Assembly (NCBI RefSeq): GCF_020906275.1
Contig: NZ_CP086727.1
Coordinates: 1,922,001-1,986,000 of the forward strand
Reading direction: 5' to 3'
Source: Parasphingorhabdus litoris DSM 22379
GTDB taxonomy: Bacteria > Pseudomonadota > Alphaproteobacteria > Sphingomonadales > Sphingomonadaceae
DNA: 64,000 nucleotides
Within the stretch, counting starts at the first letter, position 1, and every line of letters begins with the position of its first letter. Under the pieces are notes generated by a model. It searched no databases and was not told the DNA's origin. It saw only the letters and a program-made list of their open reading frames with translations. Below, piece after piece: positions 35,693 to 44,454 of the stretch. The position numbers and the translations under genes were made by a program.

Positions 35693-35695
35693 GTC

Positions 35696-36007
35696 ATGGT
35701 CGCCACTGTTCAACGCAAACGTATTGAGATCTTAGTGGACACCCCGCTGGTGCCCAAGATCATCGGCTATGCCAAGCAGGTCGATATTTCCGGGTGGAGC
35801 GTCATCAAAATTGCATCCGGTGGCGGGCGGGAGGGCCGCTGGCAACATGATGAGATTACCGGTGCGGCCGCCAAATCGATCATCCTTATGATAGCCAACG
35901 AAGAAAAGGCAGGACAGTTGACTGATGCGCTGGCTCCGCTACTGGACAGTCATAGTCTATTATTGACCATCGCTAATGTGGAGGTCGTCCGGGGGGATCG
36001 ATTTTAA
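35696..36007 (+). CDS. sbtB: SbtB-like PII-family regulator
   Basis: 103 residues with a ferredoxin-like PII fold: RKRIEILVDTPLVPKIIGYA, a T-loop region SGGGREGRWQHDEITGAAAK and LLLTIANVEVVRGDRF. Cyanobacterial SbtB binds adenine nucleotides including cAMP and inhibits SbtA. The C-terminal cysteine loop of cyanobacterial SbtB is absent; the protein stops at GDRF. Three bases after sbtA and overlapping the carbonic anhydrase start as TAATG. Function is inferred from fold and neighbour. Confidence 0.82.
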   Translation: MVATVQRKRIEILVDTPLVPKIIGYAKQVDISGWSVIKIASGGGREGRWQHDEITGAAAKSIILMIANEEKAGQLTDALAPLLDSHSLLLTIANVEVVRGDRF

Positions 36008-36633
36008 TGCCAGAATTTCATGCGCTACTAGAAGGATATAAACGTTTTCGGGAAGATTCTTATCCCAAACAACGGGCACGTTATGACGCGTTAGCGAAAG
36101 AAGGCCAGGCGCCGCCAATCATGGTCATTTCATGCTGTGACAGCCGGGTTGATCCTGCGACCATTTTTGACACCAGCCCGGGTCAGATGTTTGCACTGCG
36201 AAATGTAGCCAATCTTGTGCCGCCCTATGACGATACTGGCGGATTACATGGATCATCAGCGGCAATAGAATTCGGCGTCACCGGCCTGAACGTAAAGCAT
36301 ATCGTTGTACTCGGCCATGGACAGTGTGGCGGAATCAGCGCGGCGTTACAAGGCGGCGAACTCGGCCTTCCTGGCTACACGTTCATCGACGAATGGATGT
36401 CGATTATCACAGAAGCCCGCGATCAGGTGATAACTGATGCCCCAGCCAATCCGCAAAGAGCGCTGGAACTTGAGGCAATCAAACTCAGTATCGAAAATTT
36501 GCGCAGTTTCCCCTTCATTGCCGAGCGTGAACAACGCGGAGAAATAAAGCTTCACGGTGCCTGGTATGCCATTGGCGAGGCCACTCTCTTCACTCTTGAC
36601 GAGGCGACCGGGGCGTTTAACGCAGTGGAATGA
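36007..36633 (+). CDS. Beta-class carbonic anhydrase
   Basis: 208 residues. Zinc ligands in SCCDSRVDPATIF (Cys, then the Asp-Arg dyad) and LGHGQCGGI (His, Cys), plus RNVANLVPPYD and HGSSAAIEFGVTGL. It interconverts CO2 and bicarbonate in the cytoplasm. TAATG overlap with the PII-like gene and ATGA overlap with the next gene make a coupled four-gene operon. Confidence 0.95.
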   Translation: MPEFHALLEGYKRFREDSYPKQRARYDALAKEGQAPPIMVISCCDSRVDPATIFDTSPGQMFALRNVANLVPPYDDTGGLHGSSAAIEFGVTGLNVKHIVVLGHGQCGGISAALQGGELGLPGYTFIDEWMSIITEARDQVITDAPANPQRALELEAIKLSIENLRSFPFIAEREQRGEIKLHGAWYAIGEATLFTLDEATGAFNAVE

Positions 36634-37256
36634 GCGGCCAAGCTGACCAGCCTTTTCTCGATGATTTAAGTCTTTCTCTGGACGAAGCTTGGAAGTTGCT
36701 GGTTCGCGGATCTCGAGACCGCAAATCGCCGCTGCACACACCCGCTGTAGCATCGGTTCGCCGTGACGGGAGCCCCAGCCAGCGGATCATGGTTTTACGC
36801 GAAGCGACGCGCGAAAGCCGGATGCTTCGCTTTAACACCGACAGACGAGCATCCAAGGTTGATGATATTAACGACGGCGCACCAATCGCGATTCTCGGAT
36901 ATCATCCAGGAGCCAAGGTTCAATTGCGCCTTTCAGGTGTAGGACGGATTGAACATAGTAGCGCAAGCTGCGATGCGGCATGGAATGAAGCAACGCTTTA
37001 TGGAAAACGCTGCTATCTCGCTCATCCTGCTCCCGGCAGTCCTGTTGATGCTCCAACCTCCGGCCTTGATCCGGAGATGGAAGGACGCAAGCCCGAGGGT
37101 TTTGAGGTCGCCCCTGCCCGCGAAAATTTCGCAGTATTGCTGGCAGAAATCGATCAGATCGAATGGCTGTACCTTGCCCATACCGGTCACCGGCGGGCAC
37201 TGTTCACTTGGGACGAAGAAAAAGGACAATGGACCAGTCATTGGCTAGTCCCATAA
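36630..37256 (+). CDS. Pyridoxamine 5'-phosphate oxidase family flavoprotein
   Basis: 208 residues with a split-barrel flavin-binding fold. The text SPSQRIMVLREATRESRMLR, FNTDRRASKVDDI and PIAILGYHPGAKVQLRLSGV matches the family, and LYLAHTGHRRALFTW is near the end. The start overlaps the carbonic anhydrase stop as ATGA. It is not clearly PdxH (the tail differs), so the substrate is open; heme or F420-type substrates also occur in this fold. Its link with bicarbonate uptake is not understood. Confidence 0.82.
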   Translation: MSGQADQPFLDDLSLSLDEAWKLLVRGSRDRKSPLHTPAVASVRRDGSPSQRIMVLREATRESRMLRFNTDRRASKVDDINDGAPIAILGYHPGAKVQLRLSGVGRIEHSSASCDAAWNEATLYGKRCYLAHPAPGSPVDAPTSGLDPEMEGRKPEGFEVAPARENFAVLLAEIDQIEWLYLAHTGHRRALFTWDEEKGQWTSHWLVP

Positions 37257-37463
37257 ATCGCTGCCGAACCCTTTTCTGAACGAGTTTATACAGCTTATAC
37301 ACAGAATCGGCCTAAAAACACGGGCATCTGTTCATTAAAAGCCACCACATTATGAACGCACCGAATATTTCAAAGAGCCGCGAGCAATCTATAAAATCAA
37401 ACCGATGTAGGAAAGCCGATATTTCCGCTTGAACACCTCCTGCCCCAGGTACATCATCGCGAG

Positions 37464-38159
37464 ATGAGCAAATTACATAATGACAATATCGCCCTGCTGA
37501 TCGATGCCGATAATGCCAGTCATGCCGGAATTGATCCGGTTTTGACGGCACTGGCAGAGTTGGGCACCGTGAATATACGCCGCGCCTATGGCAATTGGCG
37601 CAAGCAATCGCTCAAGGGTTGGGTCGATATTCTGCACAAATATGGCATCGAGCCACAGCAGCAGTTTGACATGACCAAGGGCAAGAACGCGACCGATATG
37701 AAAATGACGATCGACGCAATGGACCTTTTATTCCGCGGCAAAATCGGCGGTTTCGGCATCATGAGCAGTGATAGTGACTTCATGCCGCTGGCGATGCGAA
37801 TCCGTCAGGAAGGCATTGATGTCTATGGCTTTGGCAGCAGCAAGACACCGGACGCCTTCAAGCAGGCATGTAGCCGGTTTATAGATGTCGATGCCTTGAT
37901 CAAGACGGACAAAGTCGATGAACCCAAAGCGGCCGACGATGAACTTCTGAAACTACTGATAGATGCCTATCAGGCCAGCAAGCGCGATGCAGAAGGCTAT
38001 GCGAGCCTATCTGAAGTTGGAAAGATCGCTGGAAACCGTTCCAGCTTTGATGTCCGCAACTATGGATTTTCAAGGCTGTCTGACATGTTCGAGCAAGTTC
38101 CGAACTTTCAAAGCAAACGCGATGATAATGGTCAATTATTTGTCAAGCGGCTGCGCTAA
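37464..38159 (+). CDS. NYN domain and LOTUS/OST-HTH domain protein
   Basis: 231 residues. The N-terminal NYN (PIN-like) domain has acidic residues in IALLIDADNASHAG, NATDMKMTIDAMDLL and GIMSSDSDFMPLA. After a linker, the C-terminal region (about 155-231: LLKLLIDAYQASKRD, YASLSEVGKIAG, DVRNYGFSRLSDMFEQVP) resembles an OST-HTH/LOTUS domain. NYN proteins are predicted metal-dependent RNases; LOTUS domains bind RNA. The pair suggests an RNA nuclease, inferred. The 207 bases upstream hold nothing recognisable. Confidence 0.87.
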   Translation: MSKLHNDNIALLIDADNASHAGIDPVLTALAELGTVNIRRAYGNWRKQSLKGWVDILHKYGIEPQQQFDMTKGKNATDMKMTIDAMDLLFRGKIGGFGIMSSDSDFMPLAMRIRQEGIDVYGFGSSKTPDAFKQACSRFIDVDALIKTDKVDEPKAADDELLKLLIDAYQASKRDAEGYASLSEVGKIAGNRSSFDVRNYGFSRLSDMFEQVPNFQSKRDDNGQLFVKRLR

Positions 38160-38187
38160 ACGATCTGGCAACAAAAACAGCAACCAG

Positions 38188-38727
38188 CTATTTCCACCGG
38201 ACCAGTTTTAGCCCGGTCAGCATATTGTTTGCCTCCCGCGCATCGCGAATCTCGGCAAAATCCGGTTTGCCTTGCAACGCGCCCATATTGATTTTCATAT
38301 CGAGCAGCGCGATCTCTCCCTCGGCAAGGGTCAGCTCATGAGACACGGCAGCTGATTTCGAACCGCTGGACATCTGGGCTTCGATCTCATGCTTACCGGG
38401 GTCAACTTCTGCCATCAGGAAATATTTGCTTCTTATCTGACTGTTCAACGCACCATCAATGGTAATGTTCATCCCCTGCTGCCCCGCAACAAAGCCTTTC
38501 CGCATGACATATATCCGTGCTTTTCCAGCGGCCGGAATCATTTTCATGGCTTCCACTGTCTCCTCCGGATCCGCTTTTTCCCCTGACTTGTTACGTAAAA
38601 GAATGACAACGACGAAAATTGCCAATGGGATTAACAGCCATGCGAAACCAGAATATTGAAAACCCAGAAAGAGACCAATGATTAAAGCGCCTATAAAAAT
38701 TGCGATATTTTGCGGTGTCATTTTCAT
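38188..38727 (-). CDS. Two-helix membrane protein with DUF2846-like domain
   Basis: 179 residues. Two N-terminal helices (IAIFIGALIIGLFLGFQ and WLLIPLAIFVVVILLR) precede a soluble domain with KARIYVMRKGFVAGQQGMNI, SKYFLMAEVDPGKHEIEAQ and LAEGEIALLDMKIN. This pattern (aromatic-rich start, PGKHEI strand) resembles DUF2846, of unknown function. The convergent NYN gene ends 28 bases away. Confidence in the gene is high, in the domain name moderate. Confidence 0.75.
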   Translation of the reverse strand: MKMTPQNIAIFIGALIIGLFLGFQYSGFAWLLIPLAIFVVVILLRNKSGEKADPEETVEAMKMIPAAGKARIYVMRKGFVAGQQGMNITIDGALNSQIRSKYFLMAEVDPGKHEIEAQMSSGSKSAAVSHELTLAEGEIALLDMKINMGALQGKPDFAEIRDAREANNMLTGLKLVRWK

Positions 38728-38772
38728 TTTCTAAACCCTCATTTTTAGCAGATTTCCAGATTACGTAGCCAT

Positions 38773-40452
38773 TTATCGCGTCAATTTCTTATAAGCCACC
38801 CGTGTCGGCCGATCCGCAGCATCGCCCAGTCTCCGCCGTTTATCTTCCTCATAGCTCTCAAAATTGCCTTCAAACCATTCGACATGGCTGTCGCCTTCAA
38901 ATGCCAGGATATGGGTCGCCAGACGATCGAGAAAGAAGCGGTCATGCGAGATGACCACGGCGCAGCCGGCAAAGCTTTCCAGTGCTTCTTCCAGCGCGGA
39001 AAGCGTTTCGACGTCCAGGTCATTGGTCGGCTCGTCGAGCAGCAGCACGTTGCCGCCTTCTTTCAGCATCCGCGCCATGTGCACGCGGTTGCGTTCACCG
39101 CCCGAAAGCTGGCCGACATTTTTCTGCTGGTCCGTGCCCTTGAAGTTGAACGCACCAACATAGGCGCGGGTCGACATTTCATGCTTGCCGAGGGTCATGT
39201 AATCGGCTCCGTCGGAAATCGCTTCCCAGACATTTTTGGATGGATCGAGTGCATCGCGGCTTTGGTCAACATATCCAAGCTTCACCGTATCGCCAATTTC
39301 CACACTGCCGGTATCTGGCTCTTCTTTGCCGATAAGCATCTTGAACAGCGTCGTTTTGCCGGCGCCGTTTGGGCCGATAACGCCGACAATGCCGCCTGGC
39401 GGCAGAGTGAAGCTCAAATCTTCGAACAACAACTTATCACCATAGGCTTTGCTGAGATTATTGGCCTCAATCACCTTGCCTCCGAGGCGTTCCGGGGTCT
39501 GGATCAGAATCTGTGCCTTGCCAGGATCGCGGTTTTCCTGCGCTTCGACCAGCTGGTCGAAACTCTTGATACGCGCTTTTGATTTGGTCTGGCGGCCCTT
39601 CGGATTTTGCCGGATCCATTCCAGTTCGTCCTTGATCGCCTTTTGCTTGCCCTTGTCCTCGCGCGCTTCCTGTTCCAGTCGCTTGGCTTTCTTGTCGAGA
39701 TAAGTCGTGTAATTACCTTCATAGACATAATAGCGACCGCGATCGAGCTCGAGCATCCAGTTCACGACATTGTCGAGGAAATAGCGGTCATGGGTCACCA
39801 TGATCACGTTACCGGCATATTCGCGCAAGTGGTTTTCCAGCCATGCCACCGATTCGGCATCGAGATGGTTGGTCGGCTCATCGAGCAGCAATATGCTTGG
39901 TTTTTCGAGCAACAGCCGGCAAAGCGCGACGCGGCGCTTTTCACCACCTGACAGGTTATCCACAGAGCTATCCCCAGGCGGGCAGCGCAGTGCTTCCATC
40001 GCTATTTCCAGCTGGTTATCCAATGTCCAGCCATCGACCGCGTCAATTTTTTCCTGCAACACGCCCATTTCTTCCATCAGCGCGTCAAAATCGGCATCTT
40101 CCGGTGGATCCCCCATCAGCGCGGTAATCTCATTGAAACGGGTGATATGGTCAGCAATCTCGCCAACGCCGTCCATGACATTTTCCTTCACCGTCTTGCT
40201 GCTATCCAGCTCTGGTTCCTGTTCCAGATAACCGACGGTAATCCCCTCACCTGCCCAGGCTTCACCGGTAAATTCCTTGTCCGTTCCGGCCATGACCTTC
40301 ATCAAAGTCGATTTACCGACACCATTGGGGCCAACAATGCCGATTTTCGCATCCGGATAAAATTGCAGGTTGATGTTATCGAGAACCGGCTTCTGCTTGT
40401 TGGGATAGGTCTTGGTCAGACCCTTCATGACAAAACTATATTGCGCAGCCAT
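38773..40452 (-). CDS. ettA: Energy-dependent translational throttle protein EttA (ABC-F)
   Basis: 559 residues from ATG 40452; the frame is open 30 codons further without a better start. Two ABC cassettes with Walker A IGPNGVGKST-type sequences (GIVGPNGVGKSTLMK and GVIGPNGAGKTTLFK), signatures LSGGEKRR and LSGGERNR, and the ABC-F linker with EttA-type arm (QKAIKDELEWIRQNPKGRQT). No membrane domain. EttA binds the ribosomal E site and gates entry into elongation with ATP level. Confidence 0.94.
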   Translation of the reverse strand: MAAQYSFVMKGLTKTYPNKQKPVLDNINLQFYPDAKIGIVGPNGVGKSTLMKVMAGTDKEFTGEAWAGEGITVGYLEQEPELDSSKTVKENVMDGVGEIADHITRFNEITALMGDPPEDADFDALMEEMGVLQEKIDAVDGWTLDNQLEIAMEALRCPPGDSSVDNLSGGEKRRVALCRLLLEKPSILLLDEPTNHLDAESVAWLENHLREYAGNVIMVTHDRYFLDNVVNWMLELDRGRYYVYEGNYTTYLDKKAKRLEQEAREDKGKQKAIKDELEWIRQNPKGRQTKSKARIKSFDQLVEAQENRDPGKAQILIQTPERLGGKVIEANNLSKAYGDKLLFEDLSFTLPPGGIVGVIGPNGAGKTTLFKMLIGKEEPDTGSVEIGDTVKLGYVDQSRDALDPSKNVWEAISDGADYMTLGKHEMSTRAYVGAFNFKGTDQQKNVGQLSGGERNRVHMARMLKEGGNVLLLDEPTNDLDVETLSALEEALESFAGCAVVISHDRFFLDRLATHILAFEGDSHVEWFEGNFESYEEDKRRRLGDAADRPTRVAYKKLTR

Positions 40453-40564
40453 TTGGCGGTGTCCTTCATTGCAAAGATCAGAGATTTGTCGCCCGCCTAG
40501 CGAAGCTGCCCGAGAGTCGCAAGAGAGCATTGGCAAAGTCATAAATGCGGGCTAGGCAGTGCTC

Positions 40565-41950
40565 ATGAAATCACTTCTAAAAATATTCGCTATCGCATCG
40601 ACGATGATCGCCAGCCCTTCTGTTGCTCAATTGGATCCGGACGTCGTTCAACTGCAAAATGACGCGCTGACTGACGAACTGGCTTTTGAAATTACCGAGG
40701 GTCTGACGACGGAAATCGGTCCCCGTCAGGGCGGCACGGAAGCCGAGGCGAGAGCACGCACATGGTCTGTCAAAAAGCTCACAGACCTTGGCTTTGCTAA
40801 TGTACGAATTGAAAAATTCATGATGCCGACCTGGGTACGGGGCACAGAAACGGCCGTCATTACTACTCCGTTTCCACAGAAGCTGACCATTACCGCATTG
40901 GGGAATTCGGGCAGTACCGGCGCGGACGGATTGGAGGCGGAGGTCGTTTTCTTTCCCACCCTGGGCGCTCTGGCAGCTGTTCCGGATGGAAGCCTGAAAG
41001 GCAAAATTGCTTTTGTCAGTCATCAAATGAAGCGGAGTCAGGATGGGTCCAGTTACGGTGCTTTCGGGCGTGTCCGCTTCTTTGGACCCAATATCGCGGC
41101 ACAAAAAGGCGCGTCCGCTATGGTTATCCGGTCTGTGGGAACCGCCTATCGCCGCACGCCGCATACCGGCAACACAAATTTCTCGGCCCGTGTGACGCCT
41201 ATTCCTGCTGCGGCGCTGTCCATCCCGGATTCTGAAAACCTGCGGCGCATGATTGAGCGATCCAATGAACCGGTGAGAATGAAACTTGTTTTGACACCGC
41301 AGGATATTGGTCAGCAAGAGTCGGGCAATGTCATCGCCGAGGTGCCGGGAAGTGACCCATCGCTCCCCATGATATTGATTGCATGCCATCTCGACAGCTG
41401 GGATCTTGGCACTGGCGCCATTGATGACGGAGCCGGATGCGGCATTATCACGTCTGCCGCGCACCGCATCATGAATAGCGGTACGAAGCCCAAACGCACA
41501 ATACGCCTGTTATGGGCTGGTGCAGAAGAAGTCGGTATTTGGGGCGGCAAGGACTATGCGGTGGTTCACAAAGATGCACCGCATGCGATCGCGATGGAAT
41601 CGGATTTTGGCGCTGACCGGGTTTGGCGCGTGGAGTTCAACTTCCCTGAGGCAGCCAAGGCAACGCAGGACAAGGTCATCACCAACCTCGCGCCGCTGGG
41701 CATTGGTCATAATCCCAGCATTACGGCAGGTGGCGGTGCGGATGTCCGTCCGATCATCGGCGCGCAAAACCTGGCAATAGTCGACCTTCAGCAGGACGGC
41801 ACCCGTTATTTCGACTTGCATCACACACCGGATGATACGCTGGACAAGATTGACCCGGAACAACTGCGTCAGAATGTCGCCGCGTGGACCACAACATTAT
41901 CGATCATTGCAAATAGCGATGTCGATTTTACCATGCCGGCCAAAGAATAA
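40565..41950 (+). CDS. M28 family zinc peptidase (carboxypeptidase Q-like), secreted
   Basis: 461 residues from ATG 40565 (GTG 40559 is in frame). Signal peptide (KIFAIASTMIASPSVAQ). An inserted protease-associated-like segment (about 110-230) precedes the catalytic domain with zinc ligands in MILIACHLDSWDLGTG, AIDDGAGCGI, LWAGAEEVGIWG, AMESDFGADR and DLHHTPDDTLDKI. Peptidases of this type release amino acids from dipeptides or peptides in the periplasm. The lipoprotein gene follows 3 bases later. Confidence 0.92.
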   Translation: MKSLLKIFAIASTMIASPSVAQLDPDVVQLQNDALTDELAFEITEGLTTEIGPRQGGTEAEARARTWSVKKLTDLGFANVRIEKFMMPTWVRGTETAVITTPFPQKLTITALGNSGSTGADGLEAEVVFFPTLGALAAVPDGSLKGKIAFVSHQMKRSQDGSSYGAFGRVRFFGPNIAAQKGASAMVIRSVGTAYRRTPHTGNTNFSARVTPIPAAALSIPDSENLRRMIERSNEPVRMKLVLTPQDIGQQESGNVIAEVPGSDPSLPMILIACHLDSWDLGTGAIDDGAGCGIITSAAHRIMNSGTKPKRTIRLLWAGAEEVGIWGGKDYAVVHKDAPHAIAMESDFGADRVWRVEFNFPEAAKATQDKVITNLAPLGIGHNPSITAGGGADVRPIIGAQNLAIVDLQQDGTRYFDLHHTPDDTLDKIDPEQLRQNVAAWTTTLSIIANSDVDFTMPAKE

Positions 41951-41953
41951 AAT

Positions 41954-42193
41954 ATGCTAAAATACTATCTCCTTTGCACCAGTATTCTACTTCTTGGGGG
42001 CTGCTCAGACGCGCCGCGGGATGATCTAGGTGAGGACGAAGCGACTGCAATCGAGAAGCAGATCGAAGGCGATGCAAAATCGTTAGAAGCGGCCGCGGAT
42101 GAGGCTGTAAAAGAACTGAAATCTGAAATCGAAGCAGATCTTTCAGATGACGGAATAGCAACTCCAATTCGGTCGATCCCTCCAACCGAGTGA
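41954..42193 (+). CDS. Small acidic lipoprotein
   Basis: 79 residues. Signal with lipobox LLGGC, lipidated Cys17; no Asp at +2 but Ser, so outer-membrane sorting is expected. The mature part is highly acidic and helical, with a heptad-like Ala/Glu/Lys run (EAAADEAVKELKSEIEADLS). Unknown function. Three bases after the M28 peptidase gene, so co-transcribed. Confidence 0.72.
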   Translation: MLKYYLLCTSILLLGGCSDAPRDDLGEDEATAIEKQIEGDAKSLEAAADEAVKELKSEIEADLSDDGIATPIRSIPPTE

Positions 42194-42370
42194 AGCAACT
42201 ACTCTCTTCAAAAATAATACGGTATATCCGGATATTAGTTAATGCGTTGCGATTTCTGTTAACCATATATGGCTATTCCAGTTTAGCGCCGAACCGCTAG
42301 CTTCCTATTTCCGGACAAACGCCGGTGCCATTTGCCTTTTCCATTTTCGGCAAATTTTGGAGAGCGAAAT

Positions 42371-42670
42371 ATGATTTATGGCGACTCACTACATATCGAT
42401 GCGCAGGTGAAACAGAGCAACTCGGCAGCCATCCCTTGCATCGTGACAACGATTTCCGACACGATTATCAAGATAGAGTGCGCAGCTCAGCTCAATCCTG
42501 ATATTGGACTTACATTAAAAATTCCGGAAATGAGTATTTTGACAGCCAACCTGCTTTGGAAAAAGCATGATGAATATGGATGCCAGATAGATTACACTTT
42601 CCATCCAGCAGTCATCAAAAGCATGATGGAAAGACTGGATCGCAAACGTATGGCCGCACAAACCTGCTGA
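42371..42670 (+). CDS. PilZ-like small protein
   Basis: 99 residues from ATG 42371, with GGAGAG (42359-42364) 6 bases upstream; the frame is open 13 codons further without a signal. The second half (GLTLKIPEMSILTANLLWKK, EYGCQIDYTFHPAVIKSMM) has the layout of alphaproteobacterial PilZ-type proteins. The RxxxR and D/NxSxxG cyclic-di-GMP motifs are absent, so ligand binding is doubtful. No operon partners. Family call tentative. Confidence 0.62.
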   Translation: MIYGDSLHIDAQVKQSNSAAIPCIVTTISDTIIKIECAAQLNPDIGLTLKIPEMSILTANLLWKKHDEYGCQIDYTFHPAVIKSMMERLDRKRMAAQTC

Positions 42671-42686
42671 TATTCAATCAAAGAAT

Positions 42687-42803
42687 CTAGCGATCTTTGC
42701 GACGCTTTGCCCTTCGCTCTTTGCGAACAAGTATAATGCCGGCGACGCAGATCATCACCATTAGTGCAATTAAACTGTATCCTATCAACAGCTTAGTGGG
42801 CAT
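42687..42803 (-). CDS. 38-residue basic membrane peptide
   Basis: ATG 42803-42801 to TAG 42689-42687, with GGAGA 7 bases upstream. One helix (LLIGYSLIALMVMICVAGII) is followed by a strongly basic tail (RKERRAKRRKDR), which predicts an Nout-Cin bitopic peptide. It is below usual gene-calling length. A possible promoter with a GTTAC-act-GTAAC dyad (42843-42855) lies upstream. No family recognised. It could be a small membrane regulator; nothing more can be said from sequence. Confidence 0.55.
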   Translation of the reverse strand: MPTKLLIGYSLIALMVMICVAGIILVRKERRAKRRKDR

Positions 42804-42842
42804 GTACAATCTCCAAATGCCCCTGTCCGTTCAATATATACA

Positions 42843-42855
42843 GTTACACTGTAAC
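42843..42855 (-). promoter_or_regulatory. Dyad in candidate promoter of the 38-residue peptide
   Basis: GTTAC (42843-42847), ACT, GTAAC (42851-42855). On the minus strand TTACCT and TATATA hexamers flank it at about 18-base spacing, resembling a -35/-10 pair. Weak, position-based call. Confidence 0.25.
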
Positions 42856-42978
42856 ATCAGGTAAAATCGAACCGGTTATCTGGAAACGAAGGATACCCAT
42901 TATTGCAGAAATCACGTTTTAATGGGCTGTGATGCCCTACTGTTGTGATATTTTCTGGGAGAAGGTAGCCGCCAATTC

Positions 42979-43000
42979 CTCGGATTTACATCAATCCGAG
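42979..43000 (-). terminator. Hairpin just downstream of tRNA-Pro
   Basis: Perfect 8-bp stem CTCGGATT (42979-42986) / AATCCGAG (42993-43000), 6-base loop, beginning 5 bases past the tRNA CCA on the minus strand. No U-run follows, so it may be a processing or partial termination element. Confidence 0.45.
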
Positions 43001-43004
43001 AAAT

Positions 43005-43081
<77 letters not shown>

Positions 43082-43188
43082 ACGCGCGCTTCCCCTAAGC
43101 TGTGATTTAGGGAAAAGCAAAGGGTTTTTGCGTCTTTTTTTGTCCAACTTGAAATGGAACGAGCTTGCCACGCTGTTTCAAGTAAGAT

Positions 43189-43265
43189 TGGTGGGCCCGG
43201 AGGGACTCGAACCCCCGACCTAGCCGTTATGAGCGGCCAGCTCTAACCAACTGAGCTACAGGCCC
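43189..43265 (-). tRNA. tRNA with CAU anticodon (elongator Met or Ile2)
   Basis: 77 bases including encoded CCA. Acceptor GGGCCTG / CGGGCCC (one G-U pair), anticodon loop CTCATAA (CAT), T-arm GGTTCGAGTCC. It lacks initiator features. Sequence alone does not cleanly separate elongator Met from lysidine-modified Ile2. Confidence 0.9.
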
Positions 43266-43400
43266 CAGAACAATGACATTTGGAGAAAGCCATTCCTCAA
43301 GGATCGCTGCGATAGCTGAAGCGTGGTTGATTTGGCAAGCGGCTAAAATAAATAAATGATGACGTCAGGATTTCATCAAGCATATCTTTGCCATCAGTCT

Positions 43401-44435
43401 CTATTTGGGAGCAATAGCACTCGCTGTCATGAGTTCATCAATCCCTATTGGTGACACCCCTCGCTCCAGCAGATGGTCTATGACAGACCGCCACCAATCA
43501 TAGAAACGATCCAAGTCCTGATCTGTTTGTACATATGGTGTATGACCAGATGAAAGCGACGGTGAATGAAATGAAAATACCAATAAATTAAGTTGATCAT
43601 CTAATGCAACATCGATTGCTTCTTTGGCTTCACGGGCCGACACCCCCTCAGGTGTCAAGGGAATGCGTTCAAGTATTTTTAACTTAGAGAACAGTCCCCG
43701 GATCAGCGATGAGCGGTTGAAGCTCGCTGATAGAATATCCGCCTGCTTCCGCAAAAGTCCTGAAAAAACCGTGGTCAAAGGTAGCTCCAGAAGGCGACGA
43801 TTCTTATCAAGCCAGAAGGGTTCGGGACCGATGTGAGCGAAATCAGGTCCAGACTCACTGCTGTAATCGAAACGGGAACGCACACTGCTGTCGATGGTAA
43901 ATCCATGCTTCAACAAAATCTCGATGCTGTTTGGACCAACCCCATAACGACCTGCTCGATAGACTACCGGTCGTTTCCCTGTTTTTTCCTCAATAACTTG
44001 GCGGAGATTCAATATCTTCTTTTCTTCGAGTTCCTTGGGTAAATTTCCCGCAAAGCTATTGAAACTATTTACTTCTTCCTCAAACGGTGGATTGATCCAA
44101 GGATGCAGATGAACCCCGATTGAAGCGGTATCTCGTTCCGTGACTGATTTCAAAAAAGCCGCTGCTTCGTCATCTTCAACAATGGAATAATCGACAAAAT
44201 AAACCGGCTTAATGTCAAATTTTTCAACAAAAGATTGGAACCGCTGAAGCTTCTTAACAGAGATATTTGTATGCCCGCTGCGCTGAAATGGCCCATCCCA
44301 GTCAAATTCTTCCTCGGTATCGATGCTTATCAAAAACCGACAACCAAGATCTTTCGGCCATATCGCATGGCTATTTTTGCCGAAGCTTTCATTGGCTTGC
44401 TTCACTTTCGAAAACACAGCGGCTCCGCTCTTCAA
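43401..44435 (-). CDS. Polysaccharide deacetylase-like protein (WalW type)
   Basis: 344 residues from TTG 44435; no in-frame ATG lies near. NodB-like fold: SIDTEEEFDWDGPF has the catalytic/metal Asp, GVHLHPWINPP the second motif, YRAGRYGVGPNSIEIL the third, and LVFSFHSPSLSSGHTPYV the C-terminal His motif. No signal peptide, so cytoplasmic. Family members remove N-acetyl or O-acetyl groups from sugars in polysaccharide pathways. It follows a histidine kinase gene by 19 bases on the same strand and may be co-transcribed with it. Confidence 0.8.
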   Translation of the reverse strand: MKSGAAVFSKVKQANESFGKNSHAIWPKDLGCRFLISIDTEEEFDWDGPFQRSGHTNISVKKLQRFQSFVEKFDIKPVYFVDYSIVEDDEAAAFLKSVTERDTASIGVHLHPWINPPFEEEVNSFNSFAGNLPKELEEKKILNLRQVIEEKTGKRPVVYRAGRYGVGPNSIEILLKHGFTIDSSVRSRFDYSSESGPDFAHIGPEPFWLDKNRRLLELPLTTVFSGLLRKQADILSASFNRSSLIRGLFSKLKILERIPLTPEGVSAREAKEAIDVALDDQLNLLVFSFHSPSLSSGHTPYVQTDQDLDRFYDWWRSVIDHLLERGVSPIGIDELMTASAIAPK

Positions 44436-44454
44436 TCAGTCAATTTCAGCCCGA

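Noticed and set aside
38884..39582. 232-codon open frame antisense to ettA
   Set aside because: No family features; the opposite strand has intact ABC motifs.
42236..42275. CtrA-like TTAACC-type sites upstream of the PilZ-like gene and others
   Set aside because: Half-sites only; the TTAA-N7-TTAA consensus is not met clearly.
43147..43183. 8-bp inverted repeat downstream of the CAU tRNA
   Set aside because: Large loop and no U-run on the tRNA strand; probably chance.
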